A DNA stretch of 8,522 nucleotides. Origin: Spirochaetales bacterium (lineage in GTDB: Bacteria; Spirochaetota; Spirochaetia; SPDA01). Position numbers and translations under genes: made by a program. Each line of letters begins with the position of its first letter. Position 1 is the stretch's first letter. The stretch is from the NCBI GenBank assembly GCA_004525155.1, contig SPDA01000060.1, positions 1 through 8,522 of the forward strand. The letters run 5' to 3'. Shown here one piece after another: positions 1 through 6,287 of this stretch. Below the pieces are notes generated by a model. That model worked only from the letters and a program-made list of their open reading frames with translations, searched no databases and was not told where the DNA came from.

Positions 1-184
1 ACTCTTTCTGCCCCTGGAGGGGAATTTCACCAGGGAGCCCATAGGCTTCGCGGTCCGAAAGGGCGATCCGGATTTTGTCAATTTCCTTGACAGCTGGATA
101 ACCGTAAAGGAAGCCTCCGGATTCTTGCGTGAGAGAAAAATGTACTGGTTCGAAACGCGGGACTGGGCGGACCGGATACAATAA
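1..184 (+). CDS. Amino acid ABC transporter substrate-binding protein, C-terminal end (partial)
   Basis: This is the last 60 codons of a periplasmic (or lipid-anchored) solute-binding protein. The reading frame begins at base 2 and ends in TAA at 182-184; the N-terminal part lies outside the window. The visible residues include REPIGFAVRKGDPDF followed by VNFLDSWI and a Trp-rich tail. This is the usual closing pattern of family-3 binding proteins (SBP_bac_3), in which a short strand (IGFAVRKGD) is followed by the last helix of the domain. Members of this family capture polar amino acids and deliver them to a HisM/GlnP-type permease, and such a permease follows directly in the same direction. 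Which amino acid is bound cannot be read from this fragment. The family call is fairly secure; specificity is unknown. Confidence 0.8.
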   Translation, partial: LFLPLEGNFTREPIGFAVRKGDPDFVNFLDSWITVKEASGFLRERKMYWFETRDWADRIQ

Positions 185-191
185 GGACAGG
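183..191 (+). promoter_or_regulatory. Shine-Dalgarno-like sequence upstream of the permease
   Basis: AAGGACAGG overlaps the stop codon of the binding-protein gene. It lies more than 50 bases from the GTG at 245, too far to serve that start. It is well placed for initiation around 194-200, where the in-frame codons are GTT, ATC and CGC, none of them standard starts. It supports the idea that the true permease start is upstream of 245, but chance occurrence cannot be excluded. Confidence 0.35.
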
Positions 192-244
192 CCGTTATCC
201 GCCAGATACGGACCCGACACATCCGTTTTACGCTTCTCGATGCC

Positions 245-1081
245 GTGCTCATAGCCTGCATTCTGGGACTGCTCGTTTTTGTCGTCTACCGGGTGCGCAT
301 AACCCTTCAATACAGGTGGAACTGGAGTTTTCTCCCGACCTACCTCACCAAGATCAATCCGGATACGGGAAGAAGAGTGCCGAACCTTCTGCTCAAGGGT
401 TTTTTTACAACCCTCCGCTTAAGCGTCTGGGCGATCGCCCTCGGAAGCGTCCTTGGCCTGGCCGCAGGCCTTTTCCAGACGGGAAAGAGCCTGTTCCTTC
501 GGCTTTTGGGGCGCGCCTATGTGGAACTGATTCGGAACATGCCGCCCCTGGTGCTCATCTTTCTCTTTTATTTTTTCGTAAGCAGCCAGATTCTGGCGTC
601 CCTGCGGATTGACGACGCCCTGCTTAAAACCGGGCCGGGAGCGGCAAGGGCCCTTTCGTTTTTTTTCGCGCCTCCCGCCAGATTTTCGTCCTTTATATCC
701 GCCGCAGTTACCCTGGCCCTCTACGAGGGCGCCTATATTGCGGAAATTGTCCGGGCGGGCATCCAGTCCGTTCCGGCGGGCCAGAGGCAGGCAGCCTACT
801 CCCTGGGCCTTTCCGGTTCGCAGCAGATGACGCATGTAATCCTTCCCCAGGCGGGCAAAACGATTCTGCCCGCCCTGGCTGGCCAGTTCATCTCCGCCAT
901 CAAGGATTCCGCCATAGTCTCCGTTATATCGATACCGGAACTCACCTTCCAGGGTCTGGAAATTATGGCTTCCACCTACAGGATCTTTGAAATCTGGATT
1001 ACCATTCTTGTCATGTACTTTATAATGACCTACGCCTGCTCACTGCTTACGGCGGGCCTGGAGAAAAGACTGCGGGGGTAG
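245..1081 (+). CDS. Polar amino acid ABC transporter permease (HisM/GlnP type)
   Basis: Inner-membrane permease subunit of an amino acid importer, 278 residues from GTG at 245. The first helix covers residues 1-17 and is followed by a loop containing YRWNW. The transport domain starts near residue 53 (FFTTLRLSVWAIALGSVLG) and has the family-typical VELIRNMPPLVLIFLFYF at 93-110. The EAA loop that docks the ATPase is at about 161-206 (EGAYIAEIVRAGIQSVPAG, then AAYSLGLS and ILPQA). The C-terminal helices end in a basic tail (LEKRLRG). It follows the binding-protein gene by 60 bases and is probably co-transcribed with it. The start is doubtful: the frame is open back to the binding protein's TAA (182-184), and the 20 upstream codons encode a basic stretch ending RFTLLDAV that looks like a normal cytoplasmic lead-in to helix 1. 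No ATG, GTG or TTG lies in frame in that stretch. Function is secure; the N-terminus is not. Confidence 0.9.
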   Translation: MLIACILGLLVFVVYRVRITLQYRWNWSFLPTYLTKINPDTGRRVPNLLLKGFFTTLRLSVWAIALGSVLGLAAGLFQTGKSLFLRLLGRAYVELIRNMPPLVLIFLFYFFVSSQILASLRIDDALLKTGPGAARALSFFFAPPARFSSFISAAVTLALYEGAYIAEIVRAGIQSVPAGQRQAAYSLGLSGSQQMTHVILPQAGKTILPALAGQFISAIKDSAIVSVISIPELTFQGLEIMASTYRIFEIWITILVMYFIMTYACSLLTAGLEKRLRG

Positions 1082-1102
1082 GAACGCAAGCCCCGCCCCC
1101 GC
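1072..1102. terminator. Possible hairpin at the convergent gene junction
   Basis: GCGGGGG (1072-1078) can pair with CCCCCGC (1096-1102), or GCGGGG (1072-1077) with CCCCGC (1091-1096). The hairpin would span the permease stop and the 29-base gap before the convergent DUF4340 gene. The stem is all G-C, but no T-run follows on either strand, so it is not a classic intrinsic terminator. Its position between converging transcription units is the main argument for a role. Confidence 0.25.
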
Positions 1103-1110
1103 CTTCCCGG

Positions 1111-2112
1111 TTACTCGTTCCCCGTTTCTTGAGCTGGCGCAGCCTTAAGCTCATCGATGGTCATTATCAGGGCCTGAAGATTCCAGTTGGCAACGTTGTA
1201 GAGGTAGGGACTTTTGTCATACATCATGTAGTACTGGTCTTCACCGGAACTTTCCCCCACCGTAATAGCATAAGATGCCTTTGTACCTGTGGAGAACCGT
1301 ATTTCAGCATGTACGGCGGATCCAGCGGGAACATCCTCCTTGATGCCGGCGAAGGTCCGCACCCTCAAATTCGCCAGTATCTTGGCCATTGTGTCTGCCT
1401 TGTTCTGGTCAAGCTTGAAATCCTCCCTGCCCTGGAGCTGCCACACTTCCGCCTTGTTTACCACGGTCCGGTAGATCGTATAATCGGCCCGTACCGGAGC
1501 TCCGTCTTTTTCCAGGACGAGGTCCGCTTTCATGGTAATGCTGTCGATGTCGCTTCCCTGCAAATCTTCGGGAAAAATTTTAAGGTTGGTCCAGTAATTC
1601 ATGTCCTGGGCCGTATAAAACGAGAGGGACTTGTTGGAGCTGAGCACTGTTTCACTCTTTGCCAGGCGGACGTAATCCCCCTTGCCCGTTTCCTTGCCCA
1701 GAAACATGTCGGCGAGTTCCCTGCCTTCCCTGTCCTTGAGGATTATCCTCCTGGCCGCAGAATCGGTCAGGTCGAAATTCGAAAGATTCTCGGCGTTCCT
1801 CGAAACGATCCGGACCTGCTTCAATCCGGAAATCGAGGTAAGAAGCGTGTCGAGCTTGTCCGCGTCCGCGGGATACGACACCGCGCCGGACTTGACCATC
1901 CATGAACCGGTCTGTTCCAGCTCGAGAACCATCGAACCTTCCGGTCCGGACAGTTCCACCGTGGAAACCGACTCTTTCTTGAGCCCCGGGAAAAGCGCAA
2001 TTTCCCTTATTTTAGAGGCGCTGCCGTAGGAGAACAGAGCCCCCAGAACGTAGGCCGCAACGAGCAGGCCGAGTATACTGCACAACAGAATAAGTTTGTT
2101 CTTGAATTTCAT
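1111..2112 (-). CDS. Membrane-anchored DUF4340 domain protein
   Basis: This 333-residue protein has one N-terminal membrane helix (about residues 7-27) preceded by a basic MKFKNK, so the bulk is predicted outside the cytoplasmic membrane. The region 50-160 matches the DUF4340 pattern: a short strand, a GSWMV turn, then PADADKLDTLLTSISGLKQVR, a segment near NFDL, and a strand pair with FLGKETGKGDYVRL. A second, weaker version of the same pattern appears at about 222-300 (VWQL, then KADTMAKILANLRVRTF, then YAITVGESSG). The gene starts 3 bases after the GldG-like gene stops. AAAGAGG about 8-9 bases upstream is the ribosome binding site, inside the end of that gene. DUF4340 proteins are commonly encoded next to GldG-family proteins and are thought to be accessory parts of that ABC system. 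No enzymatic motif is visible and the biochemical role is unknown. It is the last gene of the operon. Confidence 0.88.
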   Translation of the reverse strand: MKFKNKLILLCSILGLLVAAYVLGALFSYGSASKIREIALFPGLKKESVSTVELSGPEGSMVLELEQTGSWMVKSGAVSYPADADKLDTLLTSISGLKQVRIVSRNAENLSNFDLTDSAARRIILKDREGRELADMFLGKETGKGDYVRLAKSETVLSSNKSLSFYTAQDMNYWTNLKIFPEDLQGSDIDSITMKADLVLEKDGAPVRADYTIYRTVVNKAEVWQLQGREDFKLDQNKADTMAKILANLRVRTFAGIKEDVPAGSAVHAEIRFSTGTKASYAITVGESSGEDQYYMMYDKSPYLYNVANWNLQALIMTIDELKAAPAQETGNE

Positions 2113-2115
2113 CGC

Positions 2116-3669
2116 TTAAGCCTCTTTGTTCTGAAGGTTCTGTTTCTTCCTTCGCTTTAAGAAACGGTTTAGCCCGAAGGCGATTACCAGGATAGGGACG
2201 AACACAAGATTGACGAGCTGTGACATGAAAAACGCCCGCATTTTTCCCTGGGGTTCCTCGATCTTGTTCAATCTCATGTCCCGCACGAACCTTGTCTTTA
2301 TCGCGAGAAGATCGTCATCGCTGCTTAGCCATTCCGCCACATTGCCGAGGAAAGCCATATTGTAGCTGCTGTCGGAATACTGGACGATATTTGAAGGAAA
2401 CATCGAGGTTCCTATGACCATGATCCGCGTTTCCGCGCTTTTTTCAGCCGGGTCAAAATAGCCGGGGAAGGTCCCGTAGAGGGCATAACCGAGATCATAC
2501 TGCCCCTGGGTGTCGCCGGCCGCGAAGAAAAGCCTTTCGCCCTTACTCGGATCCAGATCGAAATTATTTGACACCAGGTAGGCGTCTTTGGAGGACTTGA
2601 GCAGGACCTCCGTGCGGATGCCTTCCTTATCGGTTTTCGTAAGCCTGTCGGGCCACAGCAGATCGAGACCCTGGAAACGCGCCGTCACCGGATTTTCTGC
2701 CGAAACGTTGGAGGCATTCACAGCCACCCAGTAGGGATAGGGCCCGATAATCTGCCAGGCGGTATTGCCGAGGAGCTGGACCGGCAGCCGGAAATCCCTG
2801 TTGTACTGGTCGAGCACCATGGCCGGCTCCACGGACACCCCGTAGTTTTTGAGAAAATCGAGTATGGGGGAGTTTTCCAGCGGCTGTGCTGCGAGGCCCC
2901 CGGCAAGGTCGATATAAACACCATCGACACAGAAAAGTGCCTGGCCGCCGCGCTGAATATAGCTGTCTATGGGCTTTAAGTCCTCTTTTGAAATATCCTT
3001 GCCGCTTACGATCATGAGAGCGGAAATGTCATCCGGTATCGGATCTCCCATGCGCAGTTCCTTGATCGTGTAATCCTGCTGGAACTGCTGCTTGAGCATG
3101 CCGTATTCCTGGTCGAGGCTGCGGCCTGCGTCGCCGACGAGAACACCGAGCATTTTTTCATCGCCTTTCACCAGCCGGCGGATGGCGGAAGTGAGTTCGT
3201 ATTCCAGGGTTTCCGTCCTGAATACCAGCGGCAGCGAGGACTGCCTGTCCAGGTATTCGATGACGATGCCCGTATAAACCATGGCCAGTGACTGCTCGTT
3301 CTGCTCGATTACCTCAATCTGCTGGGGCATGACGCCGAGGGATTCCACCTGGGCGGTTATGCCGTCCTTTACCGGGTCGACCACGGTCACCTTTATTTTT
3401 CCCCTTGAAAAAGCCGCATACTCGTAGAGAAGGTCCTCCACCTGTTCCGGAAAGGCGGAGAGCCGCTTGAGTTTTTCCGATATGACGTACACGAGGTGCA
3501 CCTCTTCCGGTATCTCGGTAAACAGGTTTTTCGAAACTTTCGATATGGTGAACGTCCTGCTCGTGGTCATGTCCACCCGGAAAAAGAACCGGATGCCGAT
3601 GAGCCCGATAAAAAACGCCACTGCAACGGTCAGAATGAATATGATTATTTCCTGTCGTTTCTTTTCCAT
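2116..3669 (-). CDS. GldG-family ABC transporter auxiliary protein
   Basis: This 517-residue protein is anchored at both ends, with membrane helices at about residues 9-29 and 484-503 and a basic tail (FLKRRKKQ). The ~450 residues between them are predicted to lie outside the membrane. The N-terminal half fits the ABC_transp_aux domain of GldG: RVDMTTSRTFTIS after helix 1, then a thioredoxin-like segment with VHLVYVISEKL and KIKVTVVDPVKD. An alternating strand/helix domain follows from about 173 (LGVLVGDAG, then ALMIVSGKDIS, then YIQRGGQALFCVDG), resembling the amidotransferase-like fold of related families without an obvious catalytic triad. The region 414-450 (RIMVIGTSMFPSN, then FLGNVAEWLS) is also typical of the family. 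Start: ATG at 3669, with GGGAG 10 bases upstream directly after the permease TAA. In Bacteroidota, GldG works with GldA and GldF in gliding and secretion. Here only the family relation is claimed, and no gliding genes are visible. Confidence 0.9.
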   Translation of the reverse strand: MEKKRQEIIIFILTVAVAFFIGLIGIRFFFRVDMTTSRTFTISKVSKNLFTEIPEEVHLVYVISEKLKRLSAFPEQVEDLLYEYAAFSRGKIKVTVVDPVKDGITAQVESLGVMPQQIEVIEQNEQSLAMVYTGIVIEYLDRQSSLPLVFRTETLEYELTSAIRRLVKGDEKMLGVLVGDAGRSLDQEYGMLKQQFQQDYTIKELRMGDPIPDDISALMIVSGKDISKEDLKPIDSYIQRGGQALFCVDGVYIDLAGGLAAQPLENSPILDFLKNYGVSVEPAMVLDQYNRDFRLPVQLLGNTAWQIIGPYPYWVAVNASNVSAENPVTARFQGLDLLWPDRLTKTDKEGIRTEVLLKSSKDAYLVSNNFDLDPSKGERLFFAAGDTQGQYDLGYALYGTFPGYFDPAEKSAETRIMVIGTSMFPSNIVQYSDSSYNMAFLGNVAEWLSSDDDLLAIKTRFVRDMRLNKIEEPQGKMRAFFMSQLVNLVFVPILVIAFGLNRFLKRRKKQNLQNKEA

Positions 3670-3684
3670 TAAATTCTAACTCCC

Positions 3685-4410
3685 TTATTTCCACTTCCGC
3701 AGGGCGAGAACCTTCATGTTCAGGTACAGAAAGAAGGCGGTGAAGAGCAGAAAATAGATGAAGTCCCTGGAATCGAGAAGTCCCTTCTCGAAACTGCCGA
3801 AGTGATAATCCAGGGATATGTAGTTGAAGAAGGCCGCGAGCCAGCCGGGGAGATTCAGGAACGCAGTCGCCTGCCCGACGAGGGTGATGAAGAGAAGGGC
3901 GACAACGCTGAAGATGAAGGCCGAAATCTGGTTCGTAGCCACGGAAGAAATGAACTGGCCCAAAGCGATGGCCGTGCCCGCCAGGAGCAGCAGACCTAGG
4001 TACTGCCCGATAATCTCGCCGGCCTCGAACCTTCCCAGGGCGTTCAGCGTAATCGGCATGGGCAGGGTAAGTCCCGCCATAATCAGCACAAGAATGAAGG
4101 TGGCGAAGAACTTGCCCAGTACAACATGGCTTTCCTTGAAGGGCAGGGTAAGGAGTATCTCGTCAGTGCCGAGTTTTTTCTCCTCCGCCCAGGAACGCAT
4201 GGTGAGGGCCGGGATGAGAACGATAAACACCATGGGCATGATGCTGAAATAGGCCCGCAAGGAAGCCGTGTTCCGGGCGAGAAACTGCTGAAGAAAGAAA
4301 AGCCACACGGCAGAGAACAGGACAAATGCAATCACCGCGATATACGCGATGGGCGAATTGAAATACGATTTTAGTTCCTTCCTGATTACAGGGTTGAGTC
4401 TGTTAGCCAT
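3685..4410 (-). CDS. GldF-like ABC-2 type permease
   Basis: This 241-residue integral membrane protein has about six helices (near residues 21-41, 54-72, 99-121, 135-155, 164-185 and 214-235). Between helices 2 and 3 it carries the hallmark cytoplasmic segment of this permease group: MRSWAEEKKLGTDEILLTLP, then a short turn and VLGKFFA. This segment contacts the ATPase. The N-terminus (LNPVIRKELKSYFNSP) is the usual amphipathic lead-in. Size and motif fit the NosY/GldF group of ABC-2 permeases. Its ATG overlaps the end of the ATPase gene by 8 bases. A strong GGAGGGAG just upstream lies inside that gene, so translation of the two is probably coupled. It would form the transmembrane path or mechanical element of the complex with the upstream ATPase. 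The substrate cannot be inferred. Confidence 0.92.
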   Translation of the reverse strand: MANRLNPVIRKELKSYFNSPIAYIAVIAFVLFSAVWLFFLQQFLARNTASLRAYFSIMPMVFIVLIPALTMRSWAEEKKLGTDEILLTLPFKESHVVLGKFFATFILVLIMAGLTLPMPITLNALGRFEAGEIIGQYLGLLLLAGTAIALGQFISSVATNQISAFIFSVVALLFITLVGQATAFLNLPGWLAAFFNYISLDYHFGSFEKGLLDSRDFIYFLLFTAFFLYLNMKVLALRKWK

Positions 4411-5350
4411 TGCTCCCTCCTTCGCCGGTGAGTTTTACAAAGATGTCTTCGAGACTTATGGAACGTTTATACATGGAGAGAATCTTGTGCCCGTCCCGGA
4501 CCGCCATGTCGAAAATCGACTCCCCGGCCTCGGAGTCCTGGTTTACCGAAAGATGGACATTCACGATTCCTCCCGCCTTCTCCTCTCTCGCAACCACGCT
4601 TTTGAGCAGGGAAAGGGAAGCGAGGGATTTGTCAAGGGCGCCGGGATTGTTCGTCTTGAAGCTGACGAGAAAAATTGTGTCGCCTTTAAGTTCCCTGCCG
4701 ATTTCTTCCGTGGTACCCCGGGCGATGATGTTGCCCTCGTTCAGAATGAGCACCCGGTGGCAGACTGCTTCCACCTCCTGGAGTATGTGAGTGGAAAGTA
4801 TCACCGTTTTCTCCTTACCCAGCTTGCGTATAAGGTTGCGTATCTCCATGATCTGGTTCGGGTCAAGGCCCGTGGTGGGCTCGTCCAGAATCAGGATGGA
4901 CGGATCGTGCATGATGGCCTGCGCAAGTCCTACCCGCTGTTTGTATCCCTTGGACAGTTTGTCTATGGGCTTATAGAGCACCTCAGCAAGACCGCATTCG
5001 TCTATCACCTTGTCCATTTTTTCAGACCTCGCCTCCCCCAGTTCCCTGGAGTCCGCTATGAAGTCAAGATATTCGGCAACGTTCAGGTCCGTGTACAGGG
5101 GCGCGTTCTCCGGCAGATAGCCGATGGAGCGCTTCACCTCGAGTGCATTCTCCACCACGCTGGAACCGTTAAGGAACGCCGTGCCGCTGGACGGGTAATG
5201 GTAACAGGTCAGTATTTTCATGATTGTGGTTTTACCGGCGCCGTTCGGCCCCAAAAGACCCACAATCTCGCCCTTGTCGATGGAAAAGGAAACATCCTTT
5301 ACCGCTTCGAAAGAACCGTACTTTTTCCCGAGATTCTTTACCTCGATCAT
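4403..5350 (-). CDS. GldA-like ABC transporter ATPase
   Basis: This 315-residue cytoplasmic ATPase is the first gene of the Gld-type operon. Motifs in order are the Walker A GPNGAGKT (34-41), signature LSKGY (132-136), Walker B ILILDEP (152-158) with catalytic Glu157, D-loop GLD (161-163) and switch His188 in STHILQEVEAVCHR. The Q-loop position reads GYLPENAPLY (77-86), with Glu81 where most ABC proteins have Gln; from memory, GldA-like proteins also have Glu here. Residues from about 220 form the C-terminal extension common in exporter ATPases that pair with ABC-2 permeases, ending ISLEDIFVKLTGEGG. AAGAAGGA about 8 bases upstream of ATG 5350 is a good ribosome binding site. All catalytic motifs are intact, so the protein should hydrolyse ATP. 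The closest family name is GldA, used here for similarity and not as proof of gliding. Confidence 0.95.
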   Translation of the reverse strand: MIEVKNLGKKYGSFEAVKDVSFSIDKGEIVGLLGPNGAGKTTIMKILTCYHYPSSGTAFLNGSSVVENALEVKRSIGYLPENAPLYTDLNVAEYLDFIADSRELGEARSEKMDKVIDECGLAEVLYKPIDKLSKGYKQRVGLAQAIMHDPSILILDEPTTGLDPNQIMEIRNLIRKLGKEKTVILSTHILQEVEAVCHRVLILNEGNIIARGTTEEIGRELKGDTIFLVSFKTNNPGALDKSLASLSLLKSVVAREEKAGGIVNVHLSVNQDSEAGESIFDMAVRDGHKILSMYKRSISLEDIFVKLTGEGGSNG

Positions 5351-5384
5351 GTGAAAAGTCCTTCTTTGTAGATGATTTTAGGTA

Positions 5385-5413
5385 AAAATACAGAAATTGA
5401 TGGGGAAAGTAAA
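5385..5413 (-). promoter_or_regulatory. Candidate promoter of the Gld-type operon
   Basis: On the minus strand, TTTACT (5413-5408) and TATTTT (5390-5385) are separated by 17 bases. Each matches four of six positions of the sigma-70 -35 and -10 consensus. Transcription would begin near 5378, giving a leader of about 28 bases before ATG 5350, which includes the AAGAAGGA ribosome binding site. An alternative -10 is TATGAT at 5488-5483, which lacks a clear -35 and would give a leader above 100 bases. Assigned by eye only. Confidence 0.3.
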
Positions 5414-5420
5414 GAGGAGA

Positions 5421-5433
5421 GAAACGGGGTTTC
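5421..5433. promoter_or_regulatory. Inverted repeat GAAAC-GGG-GTTTC, possible operator
   Basis: A perfect 5-base inverted repeat with a 3-base spacer lies 7 bases upstream of the candidate -35 element of the Gld-type operon. Its position suits an activator or repressor site. It could also form a small hairpin in RNA if transcription starts further upstream. No regulator gene is present in the window to pair with it. Confidence 0.25.
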
Positions 5434-5546
5434 CAGGCAGACACAAGCCGCCGCAGGGGAATAACCGGACTTTATTGTTTCAATCATAAAGAATTACATA
5501 CACATTAAATGCGGATATACGATTATTGCGACCGGATTACCTGAAG

Positions 5547-5562
5547 ATTACAAAAATGTAAT
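5547..5562. promoter_or_regulatory. Palindrome ATTACA-AAAA-TGTAAT, possible operator
   Basis: A perfect 6-base inverted repeat with a 4-base spacer lies in the AT-rich part of the gap, about 200 bases upstream of the ATPase start and about 70 bases beyond the end of the right-hand operon. Its symmetry resembles the site of a dimeric winged-helix regulator, though it matches no site I can name with confidence. In RNA it could fold as a weak A-U hairpin. Confidence 0.25.
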
Positions 5563-5579
5563 AATTGCCGCAAACGGCA
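5552..5579 (-). terminator. Weak terminator-like hairpin after the right-hand operon
   Basis: On the minus strand TGCCG-TTTG-CGGCA (5579-5566) forms a 5-base-pair stem with a 4-base loop. It is followed by a T-rich run ending in five T bases (5565-5552). It lies about 50 bases past the stop of the membrane-protein gene. The stem is short and the T-run interrupted, so termination would be partial at best. Confidence 0.3.
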
Positions 5580-5630
5580 CAGAAAGGGTTCCGGCATCGC
5601 TTTTTTAAAATAGGCCGTCAGCGTAAAATA

Positions 5631-6287
5631 TTACTTCCCCGCAGGCACCGCCAGGTACACGCTGAACTTTTTCTTAAATAAAACCGCCACCCGTTCCCGC
5701 TTTTCCGAGATTACTCGTATCCGCTGATAATCGTTGAAATACAGTTTCATGGTAAAATCCTCAGGATTCCGGTTCTTTCGGCTGATTTCCGCGGCGAACC
5801 TGTGCAGGACCTGGTCTAGAGCTTTTTTAAGTTCTTCCTTCTCGGCGTGGTGCAGATCGGGATGCGCCTTTTCGTAGGCAGCGATTTTTCTCCGAAGGAC
5901 CTGATCGACAATCACGAACGCAACAAGAAGGACAGCGGGTACGATGAGCAGCACATTGTAGACGGTCCGGTTCAGGACGGGCAGCACTCCTGTCCGCATG
6001 AGCACTGAAATCAGTATGCCGAACAGGCAGACGGGAAAAAGCGACCGGAGCGTGCCCGCAGCCGGGATAAGTCGGCATATGCCCGGCAGGCTGTTGGGCA
6101 GGTACACGACGGCCTCGATGCCGCTTTTCAGCTGCCTGTACAGATCGCCGAAACCCAGCAGCCCCATGTACTGTTCGAGCCTGGCCGGATCCTGACGGCG
6201 GAAGGCGCGGAGATTGTCCAAAACCCGGGTTACATAAAGAAACTGTTTGAGCCGCTCGTCCTGTTCCCTGTTAAAGATTCCCTTCAT
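5631..6287 (-). CDS. Hypothetical protein with two membrane helices
   Basis: This 218-residue protein is not one I recognise. Residues 1-75 look soluble and helical, with many charged residues (for example REQDERLKQFLYVTRVLDNL). Two hydrophobic helices follow at about 82-99 and 109-130, separated by a short loop. A charged segment follows (QVLRRKIAAYEKAHPDL, then KEELKKALDQVLHRFAAEI), and a C-terminal strand-rich tail contains FTMKLYFNDYQRIRVIS. The likely arrangement is a membrane hairpin with both soluble ends on the cytoplasmic side. The start ATG overlaps the stop of the nucleotidyltransferase gene as ATGA, which implies translational coupling. Two GGAGG copies lie 0 and 12 bases upstream, neither at ideal spacing. 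It is the last gene of its operon. No catalytic motif is visible; a role as membrane partner of the nucleotidyltransferase is inferred from gene order only. Confidence 0.75.
   Translation of the reverse strand: MKGIFNREQDERLKQFLYVTRVLDNLRAFRRQDPARLEQYMGLLGFGDLYRQLKSGIEAVVYLPNSLPGICRLIPAAGTLRSLFPVCLFGILISVLMRTGVLPVLNRTVYNVLLIVPAVLLVAFVIVDQVLRRKIAAYEKAHPDLHHAEKEELKKALDQVLHRFAAEISRKNRNPEDFTMKLYFNDYQRIRVISEKRERVAVLFKKKFSVYLAVPAGK

Larger units (their letters stand above)
5351..5630. other. Non-coding gap between the two minus-strand operons
   Basis: This 280-base stretch is visibly richer in A and T than its surroundings, especially 5461-5565. It holds the candidate promoter, ribosome binding site, two inverted repeats and a weak hairpin listed separately. 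The plus strand has one open frame of 47 codons (5465-5605, stop at 5606-5608) with no ATG, GTG or TTG start, so I do not call it a gene. No tRNA, riboswitch or known small RNA could be recognised. Confidence 0.6.

Noticed and set aside
1129..1905. A 258-codon open frame on the plus strand opposite the DUF4340 gene
   Set aside because: It is antisense to a supported gene in a conserved operon, has no family-like motif, and has no ribosome binding site that I can see.
4349..5371. A 340-codon open frame on the plus strand opposite the GldA-like ATPase gene
   Set aside because: It lies fully across an ATPase gene with every motif intact, its translation has no recognisable domain, and it reads as a mirror of biased codon use on the other strand.
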